Assembly (NCBI RefSeq): GCF_000619925.1
Contig: NZ_JHVB01000001.1
Location: forward strand, 434,001 to 498,000
DNA: 64,000 nt
Reading direction: 5' to 3'
DNA from: Treponema sp. C6A8
GTDB taxonomy: Bacteria; Spirochaetota; Spirochaetia; Treponematales; Treponemataceae
Of this stretch, positions 25,721 to 35,105 are shown piece after piece. Both the position numbers and the translations under genes were made by a program. The notes under the pieces were generated by a model. The model saw nothing but the letters and a program-made list of their open reading frames with translations. It had not been told where the DNA came from and made no database searches. The stretch's first letter is position 1. Every line of letters begins with the position of its first letter.

Positions 25721-27818
25721 ATCTCAGCTGAAATTCTATTTGACTCCTAAAAGCCTTCTCCTGGGCCTCTTATTCTTTATTTTTACTTATGCAGACTTTT
25801 TCCTCCGCCACAACTTTTTTTCAGGTCTTCAACTTTCAATAAGTTTTCTCTTTAATTCAGTTCCATATATCAGCATTATTTTGATTCCAGCCCTTGCTTC
25901 AAAATCAAGAGTCGCATTATATGATGATTTTATACCTCTGCCTTTCTATAAGCAGCTGCTTGTAAGGCTTTTAATTTTACTTAGCATTTTTACAATTTAT
26001 CTTTTACTTTTAATTCCGGCAGTTATCATTACAGGACTTTTTTATCCCTTTGATTTTGCAGTGGTAATTACAAGCTTTCTTTTCCTGCTTCTTTATGGAG
26101 CCTGTGTAATTTCCCTCTGCCTTTTGATTTACCAGCTTTTTCAAAATCAGATTGTGGCTTTTGTAATTTCTTCAGTCCTGCTTGCAATAATCAACAGCGC
26201 CCACAATTTTTCGGTTTACATTTCAAGTTCAAGCTTTTTTGCAGCCATCTTCAAAACCTTGAGCTTTGCCTGGCACTTTGACGCATCCGGAAAAGCAATT
26301 TTTGATTCCCGCGATTTTATCTTCTTCATTGTTTTTACACTGCTTTTTCTTTACCTTGCCTTTATTGCTTCAGAAAAAAAGAAGGGAAGAAGCTTTAATA
26401 AAAGCCAACGCTTTAGAAATACTTCCATTATTTTTATTCTGATAATGCTATTCCTAAACTCCGGCCGCTATTACTTCCGCCTGGATTTTTCTAAAAACAA
26501 GAACTTTTCCCTTTCAAAATATTCAAAGTCACTTTTGCAGAATCTCCCTGAGCCGGTCATAATCACATTCTACCGTTCAGGCACTTTAAGCAGACTTTAC
26601 CCTCAAATCCGGGACGTTACGGATTTTCTTGACGCCTACAGTTCAAAAAATAAAAACATCAGCTTTAAGCTGATAAATCCTGACGGAAAAGCTGATATAA
26701 AAGAGCAGCTTAATAATTACGGCATTCAAAGCCAGCAGATAGATACATCTTCCGGCACTTCAAAAGGCTATACGGAAGTTTTTTCTTCCATCGTTTTGGA
26801 GTATCAGGGGCATTTTGCGGTAATTCCTTTTATCCTTGGATCAGAAACTCTTGAATACGACCTGGATGTAAGGCTCAAGTCTCTTCTAACAGGAAAAAGT
26901 CCTTATGTAAACATCATCCTTGGAAACGGAATGAATTATTCCGAGGATTATTCTTACATTGCCCCGATTTTTAATTCAGAAGGCATATTAATCAATCCAC
27001 TTTTCCCGGGCACAGCTGATTTTACAAAGAGGCTTGAAGAGGCAGAGGGAGTTCTTTTAGTTATCGGCGACAGCAAAATCGGAATTGAGGATGCCACTGC
27101 TATAGAAAACTATATTTTAAGCGGCAAGGGTAACGCAATTTTTATGCTTTCCCCTTATTCCTGCGATATTGCCGGCGACTGGCGCCTTTTACAGAACGAA
27201 CGCACAAATCTTGTAGAAATGCTTGAAAATTGGGGTCTTCGCTTTAAGGAAGCCATTGCCACTGATATTTCTTCTGCAAGAATTACAATGGTAAGCGGCG
27301 ACAACAATCCGGCAGAAAATCCCTATACCCAGGTTTTAAATTATCCGATGTGGATAAAACTTTTGAAACAGGAAAATTCAAAGCAGGGACTTACTCTTTT
27401 CTGGCCGACACCTTTGGAAATTGAAAGTCAGGATTCTGCCGGGGCATATCTTGTTTCTACGCCTCAGGCCGGAGAGTTTACAATTAATAGAAATACTTAT
27501 ACAGAGGCAGGAAGCCTTATAGAAACAAATCCATTTGTAATCTCTACAATTAAAGCTGAGGGTAAAAAAGAGACAAAGATTCTGGCTGCCCAAATCAAGG
27601 GAAAAATCAGCGGGCTTTACAATTATGCAAGCTTTGACAATGCAAGAATTCTTGTAATTCCTGACCAGTATTTTTTGAACACCCTGATGAATAATTATTC
27701 CGCAGATCCAAGCCAGAAGGGAAATGATTTTTCAAATTTTGATTTTACTGTAAATCAGATTCTTAAGCATTCTGGCGAAGAAGAGCTTGCCGAATTACAG
27801 TTTAAGACAGAAGGTTAG
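25704..27818 (+). CDS. ABC-2 permease fused to GldG-like auxiliary domain
   Basis: A 704-residue protein. Residues 1-230 contain about six membrane helices of an ABC-2 permease (GldF-like). A further helix near 240-255 leads to a large extracytoplasmic GldG-like domain (~260-680). The family hallmarks are the start NLPEPVIITFYRSG, the YSSKNKNISFKLINP segment and the later GVLLVIGDSKIG. In Flavobacteria GldF and GldG are separate proteins tied to gliding. In other phyla the same cluster has no proven role. Confidence 0.8.
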   Translation: MKNLYKSQLKFYLTPKSLLLGLLFFIFTYADFFLRHNFFSGLQLSISFLFNSVPYISIILIPALASKSRVALYDDFIPLPFYKQLLVRLLILLSIFTIYLLLLIPAVIITGLFYPFDFAVVITSFLFLLLYGACVISLCLLIYQLFQNQIVAFVISSVLLAIINSAHNFSVYISSSSFFAAIFKTLSFAWHFDASGKAIFDSRDFIFFIVFTLLFLYLAFIASEKKKGRSFNKSQRFRNTSIIFILIMLFLNSGRYYFRLDFSKNKNFSLSKYSKSLLQNLPEPVIITFYRSGTLSRLYPQIRDVTDFLDAYSSKNKNISFKLINPDGKADIKEQLNNYGIQSQQIDTSSGTSKGYTEVFSSIVLEYQGHFAVIPFILGSETLEYDLDVRLKSLLTGKSPYVNIILGNGMNYSEDYSYIAPIFNSEGILINPLFPGTADFTKRLEEAEGVLLVIGDSKIGIEDATAIENYILSGKGNAIFMLSPYSCDIAGDWRLLQNERTNLVEMLENWGLRFKEAIATDISSARITMVSGDNNPAENPYTQVLNYPMWIKLLKQENSKQGLTLFWPTPLEIESQDSAGAYLVSTPQAGEFTINRNTYTEAGSLIETNPFVISTIKAEGKKETKILAAQIKGKISGLYNYASFDNARILVIPDQYFLNTLMNNYSADPSQKGNDFSNFDFTVNQILKHSGEEELAELQFKTEG

Positions 27819-27819
27819 A

Positions 27820-28722
27820 ATGAAAATTAAAAACTCAGTACTTTATACATTATCAGCCATTCTTCTTTTTACATACCTCCTTTCTTTTACAAAGGTCTTT
27901 AATTCAGATAAAAGAAAGGTTCAGAAAACAGCCTTATTAAATCCAAAATATAAAGACCAGATTACTTCAATAGAGCTTTCAAGTGAAAACCAGCAGCTTA
28001 TTTTAGAAAAAAACAATGATATTTGGATTGTAAAAGATGGAGAAGCTGGCTTTACCGCACCAGCCAGCAAAAATCAGATTGAAAATTTCATCAATACCCT
28101 TACAAAAATAGTAAATGTGTATAAAATTTCAGACCAAGTGTCTAAAAACGATGACTATTCCTTTAATTTTTCTGTAAAAATCAGCTATGCAGACACTTAT
28201 TCCCAGCTGATTTTTGGTAAGCAGGATTTTTCCCAGACATTAAGATACTTTATGACAGGCCGTTCAGCAGCGGTTTATCAGGCGGGAAGTGATTTTGAAA
28301 GCATTCTGACTATCAGCCAGCGTTTTTGGACAGAACCTGAATTAATATCAAAATCCATCACAAAAAACATTTCATACACTGACATTCAGCGAATCACAAT
28401 TTCAGATTTCCAGACCACCAGAATCCTTACACCAGAAGACAATACTTTCAAAGCCTATGCTTCTGACCTGCTGGAACTTCGCCACGGCGGCATTTACCAG
28501 CTGAAAGAGTCTGCAGAGGATTCGATTGCAGAGCCAATAAACATTCCGATTTTACGAATCAAACTTGAACTTGGCAACAAAGATGAAATTGTAATTCAAG
28601 CTTACAAAGCCACGGAAGAGAATTACCGTCTTTCTGTCCATTATCCAAAAATCAAATATGAGGCGGACTTTAAAATCAGCCACTGGACTTTATCAAAGCT
28701 GAGTCAGAAAGAGCTGAAATAA
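27820..28722 (+). CDS. DUF4340-type periplasmic protein
   Basis: The start is ATG 27820, one base after the upstream stop codon; an ATG at 27787 lies inside the previous gene. The 300-residue protein has one N-terminal membrane anchor and a beta-rich exported part with repeated ITSIELSSEN- and IQRITISDF-like units, the pattern of DUF4340 proteins. These are commonly encoded beside GldA/GldG-type ABC genes, as here. Its last 30 nt overlap the convergent CPBP gene. Confidence 0.75.
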   Translation: MKIKNSVLYTLSAILLFTYLLSFTKVFNSDKRKVQKTALLNPKYKDQITSIELSSENQQLILEKNNDIWIVKDGEAGFTAPASKNQIENFINTLTKIVNVYKISDQVSKNDDYSFNFSVKISYADTYSQLIFGKQDFSQTLRYFMTGRSAAVYQAGSDFESILTISQRFWTEPELISKSITKNISYTDIQRITISDFQTTRILTPEDNTFKAYASDLLELRHGGIYQLKESAEDSIAEPINIPILRIKLELGNKDEIVIQAYKATEENYRLSVHYPKIKYEADFKISHWTLSKLSQKELK

Positions 28723-29352
28723 ATTGTAGATAAAATGAGCGGCAATGCCGGCCCCTATAAAAGAAGTCTTTTTATAGCAGCATCTTAAAACGATGTGGGC
28801 AAATAAGGCGTTAAGCACAGCAAAAAGCCCCGCATAAGAATGGGCAAATGCAAAGAAAAGGGCAGTAAGGACTTCAATTAAAATCACAATTTTTTTCCGC
28901 CCGCCAGCATATTGTAAAAGAAATTCCGGCAGGTAAAATCTGTAAAGAATCTCTTCAAAAGAAGCAGACAGCAAAAATGTCAGGATGCAGAAAAGCCATT
29001 CAGTGGCATTTTTTGGAATGGCAATCTGATAATCAGGGCCGTCAAATTTTACTAAAAGGGCAATTCCATTCAGAAAAAAGGTAATTGAAAATAAAATACA
29101 AAGGGAAAAGGTCGCAGTGAAAATCAAATCATAAAATACAAAGAGCTTTCCGAAATGCTTTGACTTTTCCCATAAATTCTTATGAAAAAAGAATAAAAAA
29201 AGGGCAGAGGCAAAAAAAACAGCCTGAAAAAGAGGAAAAGTCCATACAGAAAATGACTCAGGAGCAGGCACCGTAAAAATCGGCGTAATTACAAAAAAGT
29301 AAAAAACTGCGCAAAAAATTCCGATTTTTAATAAGGAAGAATGTAATTTCAT
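28693..29352 (-). CDS. CPBP/CAAX-type intramembrane metalloprotease
   Basis: A 219-residue protein with about seven hydrophobic helices. SFEEILYRFYLP carries the EExxxR motif and FAFAHSYAG the later catalytic His, as in Rce1/CPBP proteases. In bacteria these act on membrane peptides or serve as immunity-type proteins; the substrate is unknown. It ends inside the 3' end of the DUF4340 gene. There is no Shine-Dalgarno sequence before the ATG. Confidence 0.82.
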   Translation of the reverse strand: MKLHSSLLKIGIFCAVFYFFVITPIFTVPAPESFSVWTFPLFQAVFFASALFLFFFHKNLWEKSKHFGKLFVFYDLIFTATFSLCILFSITFFLNGIALLVKFDGPDYQIAIPKNATEWLFCILTFLLSASFEEILYRFYLPEFLLQYAGGRKKIVILIEVLTALFFAFAHSYAGLFAVLNALFAHIVLRCCYKKTSFIGAGIAAHFIYNLFQLFLTQL

Positions 29353-29359
29353 CTATATT

Positions 29360-29388
29360 ATGATATAATATTTATGTCTTAATTGCAA
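29360..29388 (-). promoter_or_regulatory. Promoter of the CPBP gene, predicted leaderless
   Basis: On the minus strand TTGCAA (29383-29388), a 17-nt spacer and TATCAT (29360-29365) lie 7 nt before the ATG at 29352, so transcription should begin at or next to the start codon. A plus-strand TATAAT (29364-29369), probably for the PilZ gene, overlaps it, so the two genes may compete for RNA polymerase. Confidence 0.5.
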
Positions 29389-29401
29389 AAAGTGAGGAAA
29401 A

Positions 29402-30553
29402 ATGTATTCAATTATCGGAGTAATCACAGTAATAGTTTTTTTTCTGTTGCTCGGTGCCATCTACACAGCCTTTAAAACTAAAATCAAATTTTTTGTATCA
29501 GGCATGGATTCAGGTTTTTCTTTTGCAGATATAACTACACTTTGGGAAGCTGCCGAATATACAGGTCTTGAAAATCCAAACTCCCTTTATTATTCTATGC
29601 CGGCCCTTACAAAATGTATGGAACGCATTTCTACAACAGCGCAATCCATGGACCAGAACAGCGCAAAATCATATCAGTTTCTTTTGTCAAAGCTCTTTGA
29701 TTACCGCACAAAAATCCAGAATGAATCTGATTCAAAAAAAGGAATGCAGACGACACTTTCCCTTGACCAGGGACAGAAGCTGAGAATCATCTTGCCGGGA
29801 CAGGGCGTTTTTACATCAGAAATCATGAATAACGGCAAGCAGCTGGTTATTTCCATTCCTAAAAAAAAGGATTTAATTGAAGTTCCTGCAAACATGTGGC
29901 TTCATAAAACCCTTACAATTTACCTGTGGCGCAAGGGGGATGCCCGCTACGTTTTTGATTCTGCTGTAACCCAGACTGGACTTTATCTTGGTGCCCCTTG
30001 TCTTTTTATCAATCATTCAAACAACCTGGTTAGAACACAGAAACGCAAGGCTGTAAGAGCAAAGTGCGAAATCTACGGCTATCTCTATATCATTAAAGAA
30101 AAAATTGCAGACTATCACGCAGTTGAAACTCATAACGGTTATAAATGCCTTATTGAAGACATTTCTGAATCAGGAGCCCTTATCAGAATCGGCGGAAAGG
30201 GTCTTTCTAACGTTCAAATTAAGCTTCAGTTTAACATTCAGAATATGCTGATTGTAATGTTCGGAACCATCAAGAATTCTGAATTCAATCCTGTAAAAAA
30301 TGAATCGCTGCTTCATTTTGAATGTACACATATTGATCAGCTTATGCGTAACGAAGTTTTAAGTTTTGTTTACAATTTGCTGCCTCAGACAGAAAAAGAA
30401 GTTATGGAAGCCCTTTCTCTTACAGATGAGGACCTTGCTTCTGATGTGACAGCTCCAAAAGAAAGTTCAGAATTAGACATTCCACAGGCTGAAGAAGTAC
30501 CGGAAGAAGAGCATGAACCGGAATTCGACGAACCGCAGGTATCCAATATATAA
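29402..30553 (+). CDS. Membrane-anchored PilZ-domain c-di-GMP receptor
   Basis: A 383-residue protein with an N-terminal membrane helix (1-22) and an unrecognised middle part. Its PilZ domain (~210-330) has intact RKAVR (215-219) and D253-I-S-E-S-G258, the RxxxR and DxSxxG motifs that bind c-di-GMP. A Glu-rich tail ends the protein. PilZ proteins of this layout often tune flagellar motility or the envelope. GAGG precedes the ATG. It opens the long co-directional run to 37639. Confidence 0.88.
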   Translation: MYSIIGVITVIVFFLLLGAIYTAFKTKIKFFVSGMDSGFSFADITTLWEAAEYTGLENPNSLYYSMPALTKCMERISTTAQSMDQNSAKSYQFLLSKLFDYRTKIQNESDSKKGMQTTLSLDQGQKLRIILPGQGVFTSEIMNNGKQLVISIPKKKDLIEVPANMWLHKTLTIYLWRKGDARYVFDSAVTQTGLYLGAPCLFINHSNNLVRTQKRKAVRAKCEIYGYLYIIKEKIADYHAVETHNGYKCLIEDISESGALIRIGGKGLSNVQIKLQFNIQNMLIVMFGTIKNSEFNPVKNESLLHFECTHIDQLMRNEVLSFVYNLLPQTEKEVMEALSLTDEDLASDVTAPKESSELDIPQAEEVPEEEHEPEFDEPQVSNI

Positions 30554-30582
30554 ATTATTTGTTTTATAGATAGAGGTGAGAT

Positions 30583-31761
30583 ATGAAAAAAACTATTTTT
30601 GCACTGGCAATTCTCTTACTTTCTTTTAATTCAATTACAGCAGCTCAGAAATCTTCAAAAACAGTAGATTTTATAAAAGGAAACCTGGCAGATAAAACAC
30701 AGGCAGTTCGCGATGCCTCAGGTGAAGAAGGCATATGGCTTTCTGCAAAGGCTCTTGAATTCGCCCTGGAAAATAAAACTTACATCGGAACAGACCGCGA
30801 CCTTGATGGTCTTGTAATTTCTTCAATTCTTTCTATTCCGGCAGATTTATTTTCAAAAGATTCTGCAAAATCAACTTCTTTTATAAATTCTTTTGCTGAA
30901 GTATTTAAGAACTTTTCTGATTCCAGCACAGTTCAGATTGCAGTATTACAGAAGATTCTGCTCATCAAAGATAAAACAGACGTTTCTGCTTTTACAGGTC
31001 TCTTAAACAACTATATCCAGAATGTAAATTCAAATGCAGATTCAGGGGTAATCAAGGCCGTTTTAAATGCCCTTGAAAGCATTGGCAACAGGGACTCTTT
31101 TGTAATTCTCTATAATCTTTGGAACAACAAACGCTTTTCTGCCTATTATGATGATATAGAAAAAGCCCTTGTTTCACTTTCTGCCTTGTCTGTAAATGAA
31201 ATCATTCAGATTTGCCGCTCAAAAGATATTGCCCAGATCTGCAAGGTTTTTGCCTTAGTTCAAAAAAATACAAAAATTTCAAAGAATTTTCTCTGTGAGA
31301 TTTCCGAAATTTCATTGTCTGAGACTATATTATTAGTAGACAGTTCTTCCAAGTACACAAATGAAGTTGACAGCTTACAGAGCCAGTGCCTGAAGATTCT
31401 TGAAGAAAACAAGTGGACAAGAGCTTCTTCAATTGCAATTGATTACCTTCGTTTCTGCAAAAAAATGTTTGATAACGGTTCAATTAAAGAAGATTATTTT
31501 GCCTCTGTAATTTCTTCTATGGCAGAAATCTCTCCGATTGAATCTGTAAGCCCGCTTTGTTCCCTTATGGAAGAATTTAACGGCAAGAAAGAAAAGAATG
31601 AAAAGATTTCCATTCCTGCCGTTAAGGCTGTCATTAATACTTTAGGCGCCATCGGAAACAAAACGGCATTTGATTATCTTCTGGCTGTAACTTATTTAAG
31701 TTATCCGGAAGATGTTCTGTCAGCAGCCCGGGAAGCGCTGGCAGGACTCAGATGGCAATAA
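30583..31761 (+). CDS. Exported HEAT-repeat-like protein
   Basis: A 392-residue protein with a signal peptide (residues 1-21, ending ITAAQ). The rest is a chain of helix pairs with HEAT-like signatures, such as VLNALESIGNRDSF and VINTLGAIGNKTAF, and ends with SAAREALAGLRW. Such repeats bind other proteins. The partner is unknown, and the location is probably periplasmic. AGAGGTGAG is the ribosome-binding site. Its end overlaps comEC by 10 nt. Confidence 0.75.
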   Translation: MKKTIFALAILLLSFNSITAAQKSSKTVDFIKGNLADKTQAVRDASGEEGIWLSAKALEFALENKTYIGTDRDLDGLVISSILSIPADLFSKDSAKSTSFINSFAEVFKNFSDSSTVQIAVLQKILLIKDKTDVSAFTGLLNNYIQNVNSNADSGVIKAVLNALESIGNRDSFVILYNLWNNKRFSAYYDDIEKALVSLSALSVNEIIQICRSKDIAQICKVFALVQKNTKISKNFLCEISEISLSETILLVDSSSKYTNEVDSLQSQCLKILEENKWTRASSIAIDYLRFCKKMFDNGSIKEDYFASVISSMAEISPIESVSPLCSLMEEFNGKKEKNEKISIPAVKAVINTLGAIGNKTAFDYLLAVTYLSYPEDVLSAAREALAGLRWQ

Positions 31762-33020
31762 AGCTTTTAGAAAAACCTTTTTTTACAGCAACTTTAATCT
31801 GTATTTTAATTTTTTACTCAAATTCAGCCCGGCTAAATCAAAGAAGTCGGGCTCGTTTTTGCCTTGAAGAAAGTGCAGTCAGCTCAGTAGAAGGCGAAAT
31901 TATTTCTTCGCCAGCAAAAACTCAAAGCGGAAAATATTACATTTGCAAGCTAAGCTTAAATACTGTTTACGGCAAAGTCTCTGATGCGGATGCAAATTCA
32001 TCAGCAAGGGGGATAATTACACTTTTAATTCCTTCTGAGCTTGCAGAAGTTTATTTCCCGGGAAAGCTTTACACCGCTGCAAATAATAAAGGAGCCTTTT
32101 TATATGAAAGCGGCGCCCTTTATAATTTTAAAGGCTCCTTTTCAAATTCAGTTTTTATTGCAAAAGACTGCCGGACCTGCAGCTGGAAAAAAGGCATTTA
32201 CGGCAGAATCGATTACTTCCGAGCCTTATGCCGCCTGCAATTTAAACGCCTTATGTACGCCTGGGGCAATGCCGGCGGCCTTTTACTTGCTCTTTTGTGC
32301 GGCTCCCGCGAGTATCTTGAACCTGTTCTTTATTCCAACTTCCGCACAGCAGGACTTTCCCACATAATAGCCCTTTCAGGCATGCACCTTTCAATGTTCA
32401 GCGCAATCGCTCTCTTTTTTGGCAGCCGATTTGGACGCAAAAAGCTGACCTTTATAATCCGCGTGACAGCCCTGATTCTTTTCGTATGGTTTGCAGGCTT
32501 TTCTCCTTCATTATTGCGGGCCTTTATCTGTTCCATGCTGCTGCTTTTTGCTGCCATAGCCGGAGTAAAAGAGCCTGATATGCTTATGATTTTATGCTTT
32601 TCATTTTTGCTTCAGTGCATTCTTTCACCTTCAGACTTAGTAAATGCAGGCTTTATGCTTTCTTATGGGGCCCTGGCGGGAATCCTTATCACAAGCCGTT
32701 TTCTTACAAAAATCATCATGCGCTATTTGCCGCCTTATTTTTCACTTTCCCTTTCTGCTTCCTGCGGAGCCCAGATTTTTACTGCGCCCCTTTCCCTAAA
32801 GCTATTCGGAAGCTTTTCTCCCATAGGTGTAATTGCAACAGTTTTCGTTTCGCCCTTAATTACGATTTTTATTTATTCAGGCCTTCTTTTTATTATTCTC
32901 AGCCTGATTTTTCCACATTTATCTTCATATAGTGCATTTTTTTTAGCGATTGAGTATAATTTTATTAAGATAATCACAGGAGCATTTTCACAGGCTCCGC
33001 TAATTTCTTTTGGAGAATAA
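31752..33020 (+). CDS. ComEC/Rec2-family DNA-uptake channel, membrane part only
   Basis: A 422-residue protein with an N-terminal helix, an OB-like soluble segment (~45-145) and about eight membrane helices. The Competence domain signature LSHIIALSGMHLSMF is present, followed by SPSLLRAFIC. In ComEC this channel carries single-stranded DNA across the inner membrane. The C-terminal metallo-beta-lactamase-like domain found in full-length ComEC (usually 700+ residues) is absent; the frame stops cleanly, 2 nt before rsmA. Whether it works in transformation is unknown. Confidence 0.82.
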   Translation: MAIKLLEKPFFTATLICILIFYSNSARLNQRSRARFCLEESAVSSVEGEIISSPAKTQSGKYYICKLSLNTVYGKVSDADANSSARGIITLLIPSELAEVYFPGKLYTAANNKGAFLYESGALYNFKGSFSNSVFIAKDCRTCSWKKGIYGRIDYFRALCRLQFKRLMYAWGNAGGLLLALLCGSREYLEPVLYSNFRTAGLSHIIALSGMHLSMFSAIALFFGSRFGRKKLTFIIRVTALILFVWFAGFSPSLLRAFICSMLLLFAAIAGVKEPDMLMILCFSFLLQCILSPSDLVNAGFMLSYGALAGILITSRFLTKIIMRYLPPYFSLSLSASCGAQIFTAPLSLKLFGSFSPIGVIATVFVSPLITIFIYSGLLFIILSLIFPHLSSYSAFFLAIEYNFIKIITGAFSQAPLISFGE

Positions 33021-33022
33021 AT

Positions 33023-33895
33023 TTGAAGACCCCTGATTATAACTCATCATCTGAATTAAAGAATGTCCTTGATGCAAATGGCTTTTCAATGCAGAAGAAA
33101 TTCGGACAGAACTTTTTGATTAATGAAAACGCACGAAAAAAGCTTATAGATGCCCTTGAAATTGATGATAAATCTAAAGTATGGGAAGTAGGTCCTGGGC
33201 TTGGTGCAATGACTTCTGAAATCCTGAGCCGGGGCGCAGAACTCACCTGTTTTGAAATAGACCACGGTTTTGCAAAGCTTGTTAGTGAATTCTTTGATGA
33301 TGAAGCTAAAAAAGGAAAATTCCACCTTGTAGAAGGAGATGTCCTTAAAACCTGGAAAAAGTATCTGGAAGAGCAGGGATCTGCGCCTGACAGATTTTTC
33401 GGAAATCTTCCATACAATATTGCTGCTACAATAATTGCAGACACAATCGAAAATGACGTCCGCTTTGAAAAATGTGTCTTTACAGTTCAAAAGGAAGTTG
33501 CCCAGCGTATGTGCGCAAAGCCTGGCAGCGATGACTATTCTTCTTTTTCTGTTTTGTGCCAGTGGGCTTATGACGTTAAACCTCTTATGGATTTGGGCGG
33601 CGCTAATTTCTGGCCAAAGCCAAATGTAGATTCCCGCTCAGTTGTATTTACCAAGAAAGAGGATTTCCCACGCTGTAAGGAACCAAAGCTTTTTGTAAAA
33701 ATGCAGAGGGCGCTTTTTTCATCAAGAAGAAAAAATGTCAGAAACAATCTTACAGCCTTTTTGAGTAACGGCGACCTCTGTGCCCAGGCGCTTGATAAAG
33801 CCGGAATCGAACCTCAGAAAAGAGCTGAAGTTCTTACATTGGAAGAAACACTCCGTCTTAGTGACGTACTTAATGAACTTGGAGTAAAAAAATGA
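33023..33895 (+). CDS. rsmA: 16S rRNA dimethyladenosine transferase (KsgA/RsmA)
   Basis: A 290-residue enzyme that dimethylates two adenines near the 3' end of 16S rRNA. KKFGQNFLIN, VWEVGPGLGAMT (SAM loop), CFEIDHGF and FFGNLPYNIAA (NLPY catalytic motif) are all in place. The C-terminal helical domain (ALFSSRRKNVRNNL) is complete. The start is TTG 33023, with GGAG upstream. Its stop overlaps the next gene start by 4 nt. Confidence 0.95.
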   Translation: MKTPDYNSSSELKNVLDANGFSMQKKFGQNFLINENARKKLIDALEIDDKSKVWEVGPGLGAMTSEILSRGAELTCFEIDHGFAKLVSEFFDDEAKKGKFHLVEGDVLKTWKKYLEEQGSAPDRFFGNLPYNIAATIIADTIENDVRFEKCVFTVQKEVAQRMCAKPGSDDYSSFSVLCQWAYDVKPLMDLGGANFWPKPNVDSRSVVFTKKEDFPRCKEPKLFVKMQRALFSSRRKNVRNNLTAFLSNGDLCAQALDKAGIEPQKRAEVLTLEETLRLSDVLNELGVKK

Positions 33896-34605
33896 GCGTA
33901 AATATTGCAGCTAACCTTAAGTTAATTAATGATAAAATCCGCGATGCAGAAAAACGAGCCGGCCGTCCTGAAGGCAGCGTAAAGCTTATGGCGGTAAGTA
34001 AATTCCATCCGTCAGAAGATGTTCTTTCTGCAATTGAAGCAGGCCAGTTTTTGTTCGGTGAAAACCGCGTTCAGGAAGCCTTTGAAAAATTCCCGCCTAT
34101 TATTGAAGCTCACCCGGATACAGAACTTCATATGATTGGTGTATTGCAGTCTAATAAGGTAAAAAATGCGGTAAAGGTTGGTTCCTGCATTGAATCTGTA
34201 GACAGACTTTCTCTCCTGGACGAAATTGAAAAGCAGTGCGCAAAAATCGATAAGAAAATAAAAGTGCTTTTTGAATTTCATACAGGAGAAGAATCAAAAT
34301 CTGGCTTTGAAAGCCAGGAAGAACTTGAAGAAGCTTTGACAGCAATTAAGGATGGAAAGTATCCGCACGTAATTCCATCTGGCTTTATGACAATGGCGCC
34401 TTTTACAGAAGATAAGAACCGTGTAAGAAAGTCCTTTGTTATGCTGAGGGAACTTGCCCAGCGCATGAAGGAAAAATATCCTGACTTTGAAATGAATGAA
34501 CTTTCTATGGGAATGTCAGGCGATTTTGAAATTGCAATTGAAGAAGGTTCAACTCTTGTACGAGTCGGAACAGCCATTTTTGGAGAAAGGGATTATTCAA
34601 AATAA
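33892..34605 (+). CDS. YggS/PROSC-family PLP-homeostasis protein
   Basis: A 237-residue protein of the alanine-racemase-like fold. LMAVSKFHP holds the PLP lysine; FGENRVQEA, HMIGVLQSNK and LSMGMSGDFEIAIEEGSTLVRVG are the family motifs around the cofactor phosphate. These proteins balance free pyridoxal phosphate and have no known catalytic activity. Start and stop overlap their neighbours (ATGA with rsmA, TAATG downstream), so the run is translationally coupled. Confidence 0.93.
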   Translation: MSVNIAANLKLINDKIRDAEKRAGRPEGSVKLMAVSKFHPSEDVLSAIEAGQFLFGENRVQEAFEKFPPIIEAHPDTELHMIGVLQSNKVKNAVKVGSCIESVDRLSLLDEIEKQCAKIDKKIKVLFEFHTGEESKSGFESQEELEEALTAIKDGKYPHVIPSGFMTMAPFTEDKNRVRKSFVMLRELAQRMKEKYPDFEMNELSMGMSGDFEIAIEEGSTLVRVGTAIFGERDYSK

Positions 34606-35105
34606 TGAAACATACAGGAATCTTAAAAATACTTACAGTCCTCTTTTGTCTTGGTCTGAGCGCAAACCTTTTTGCAGAAGATCACACTCCAGAACCATAT
34701 CACGACAATGAATTTCCTCAGGTATTAAAAGATATCCGCCGTTTTGAAATCATTACCCTTGGTGCCCTGCCTTTTGTCACTCTGCAGACAACCCTTGGTT
34801 ATTCCTGCTATCAGTACGTTAACCATGATTTTTCTGCCGCATATTTTCCAAATCCTTTCGCCGCTTCTTCCTACAGCCAGGACGAGCAGATTGGCATTCT
34901 TTTAACTTCGCTTGGAATCTGCGTGGGAATAGGTCTTACAGACTTAATCATTCAGCTGGTAAAGCGTTCAAATGCAAAAAAACGTGCAAACATCATGGAT
35001 TCAGACCTGATGATTCAGCCGGTTGAAAATATAAAAATGCCAGTACCGCCGGAAGGGGGCTTTCCGCCGCCGCCTCCGGAAGAAGAAAAAACGGGAGACC
35101 AGTAA
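34605..35105 (+). CDS. Exported/membrane protein with Pro-rich tail, unknown
   Basis: A 166-residue protein with a signal peptide (residues 1-23, ending NLFAED), one or two hydrophobic segments (~45-65 and ~105-125) and a charged end. A PPEGGFPPPPPEEE tail closes it. Both ends overlap neighbouring genes by one base in TAATG junctions. I recognise no family; Pro-rich tails of this kind often contact other proteins. Confidence 0.6.
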   Translation: MKHTGILKILTVLFCLGLSANLFAEDHTPEPYHDNEFPQVLKDIRRFEIITLGALPFVTLQTTLGYSCYQYVNHDFSAAYFPNPFAASSYSQDEQIGILLTSLGICVGIGLTDLIIQLVKRSNAKKRANIMDSDLMIQPVENIKMPVPPEGGFPPPPPEEEKTGDQ

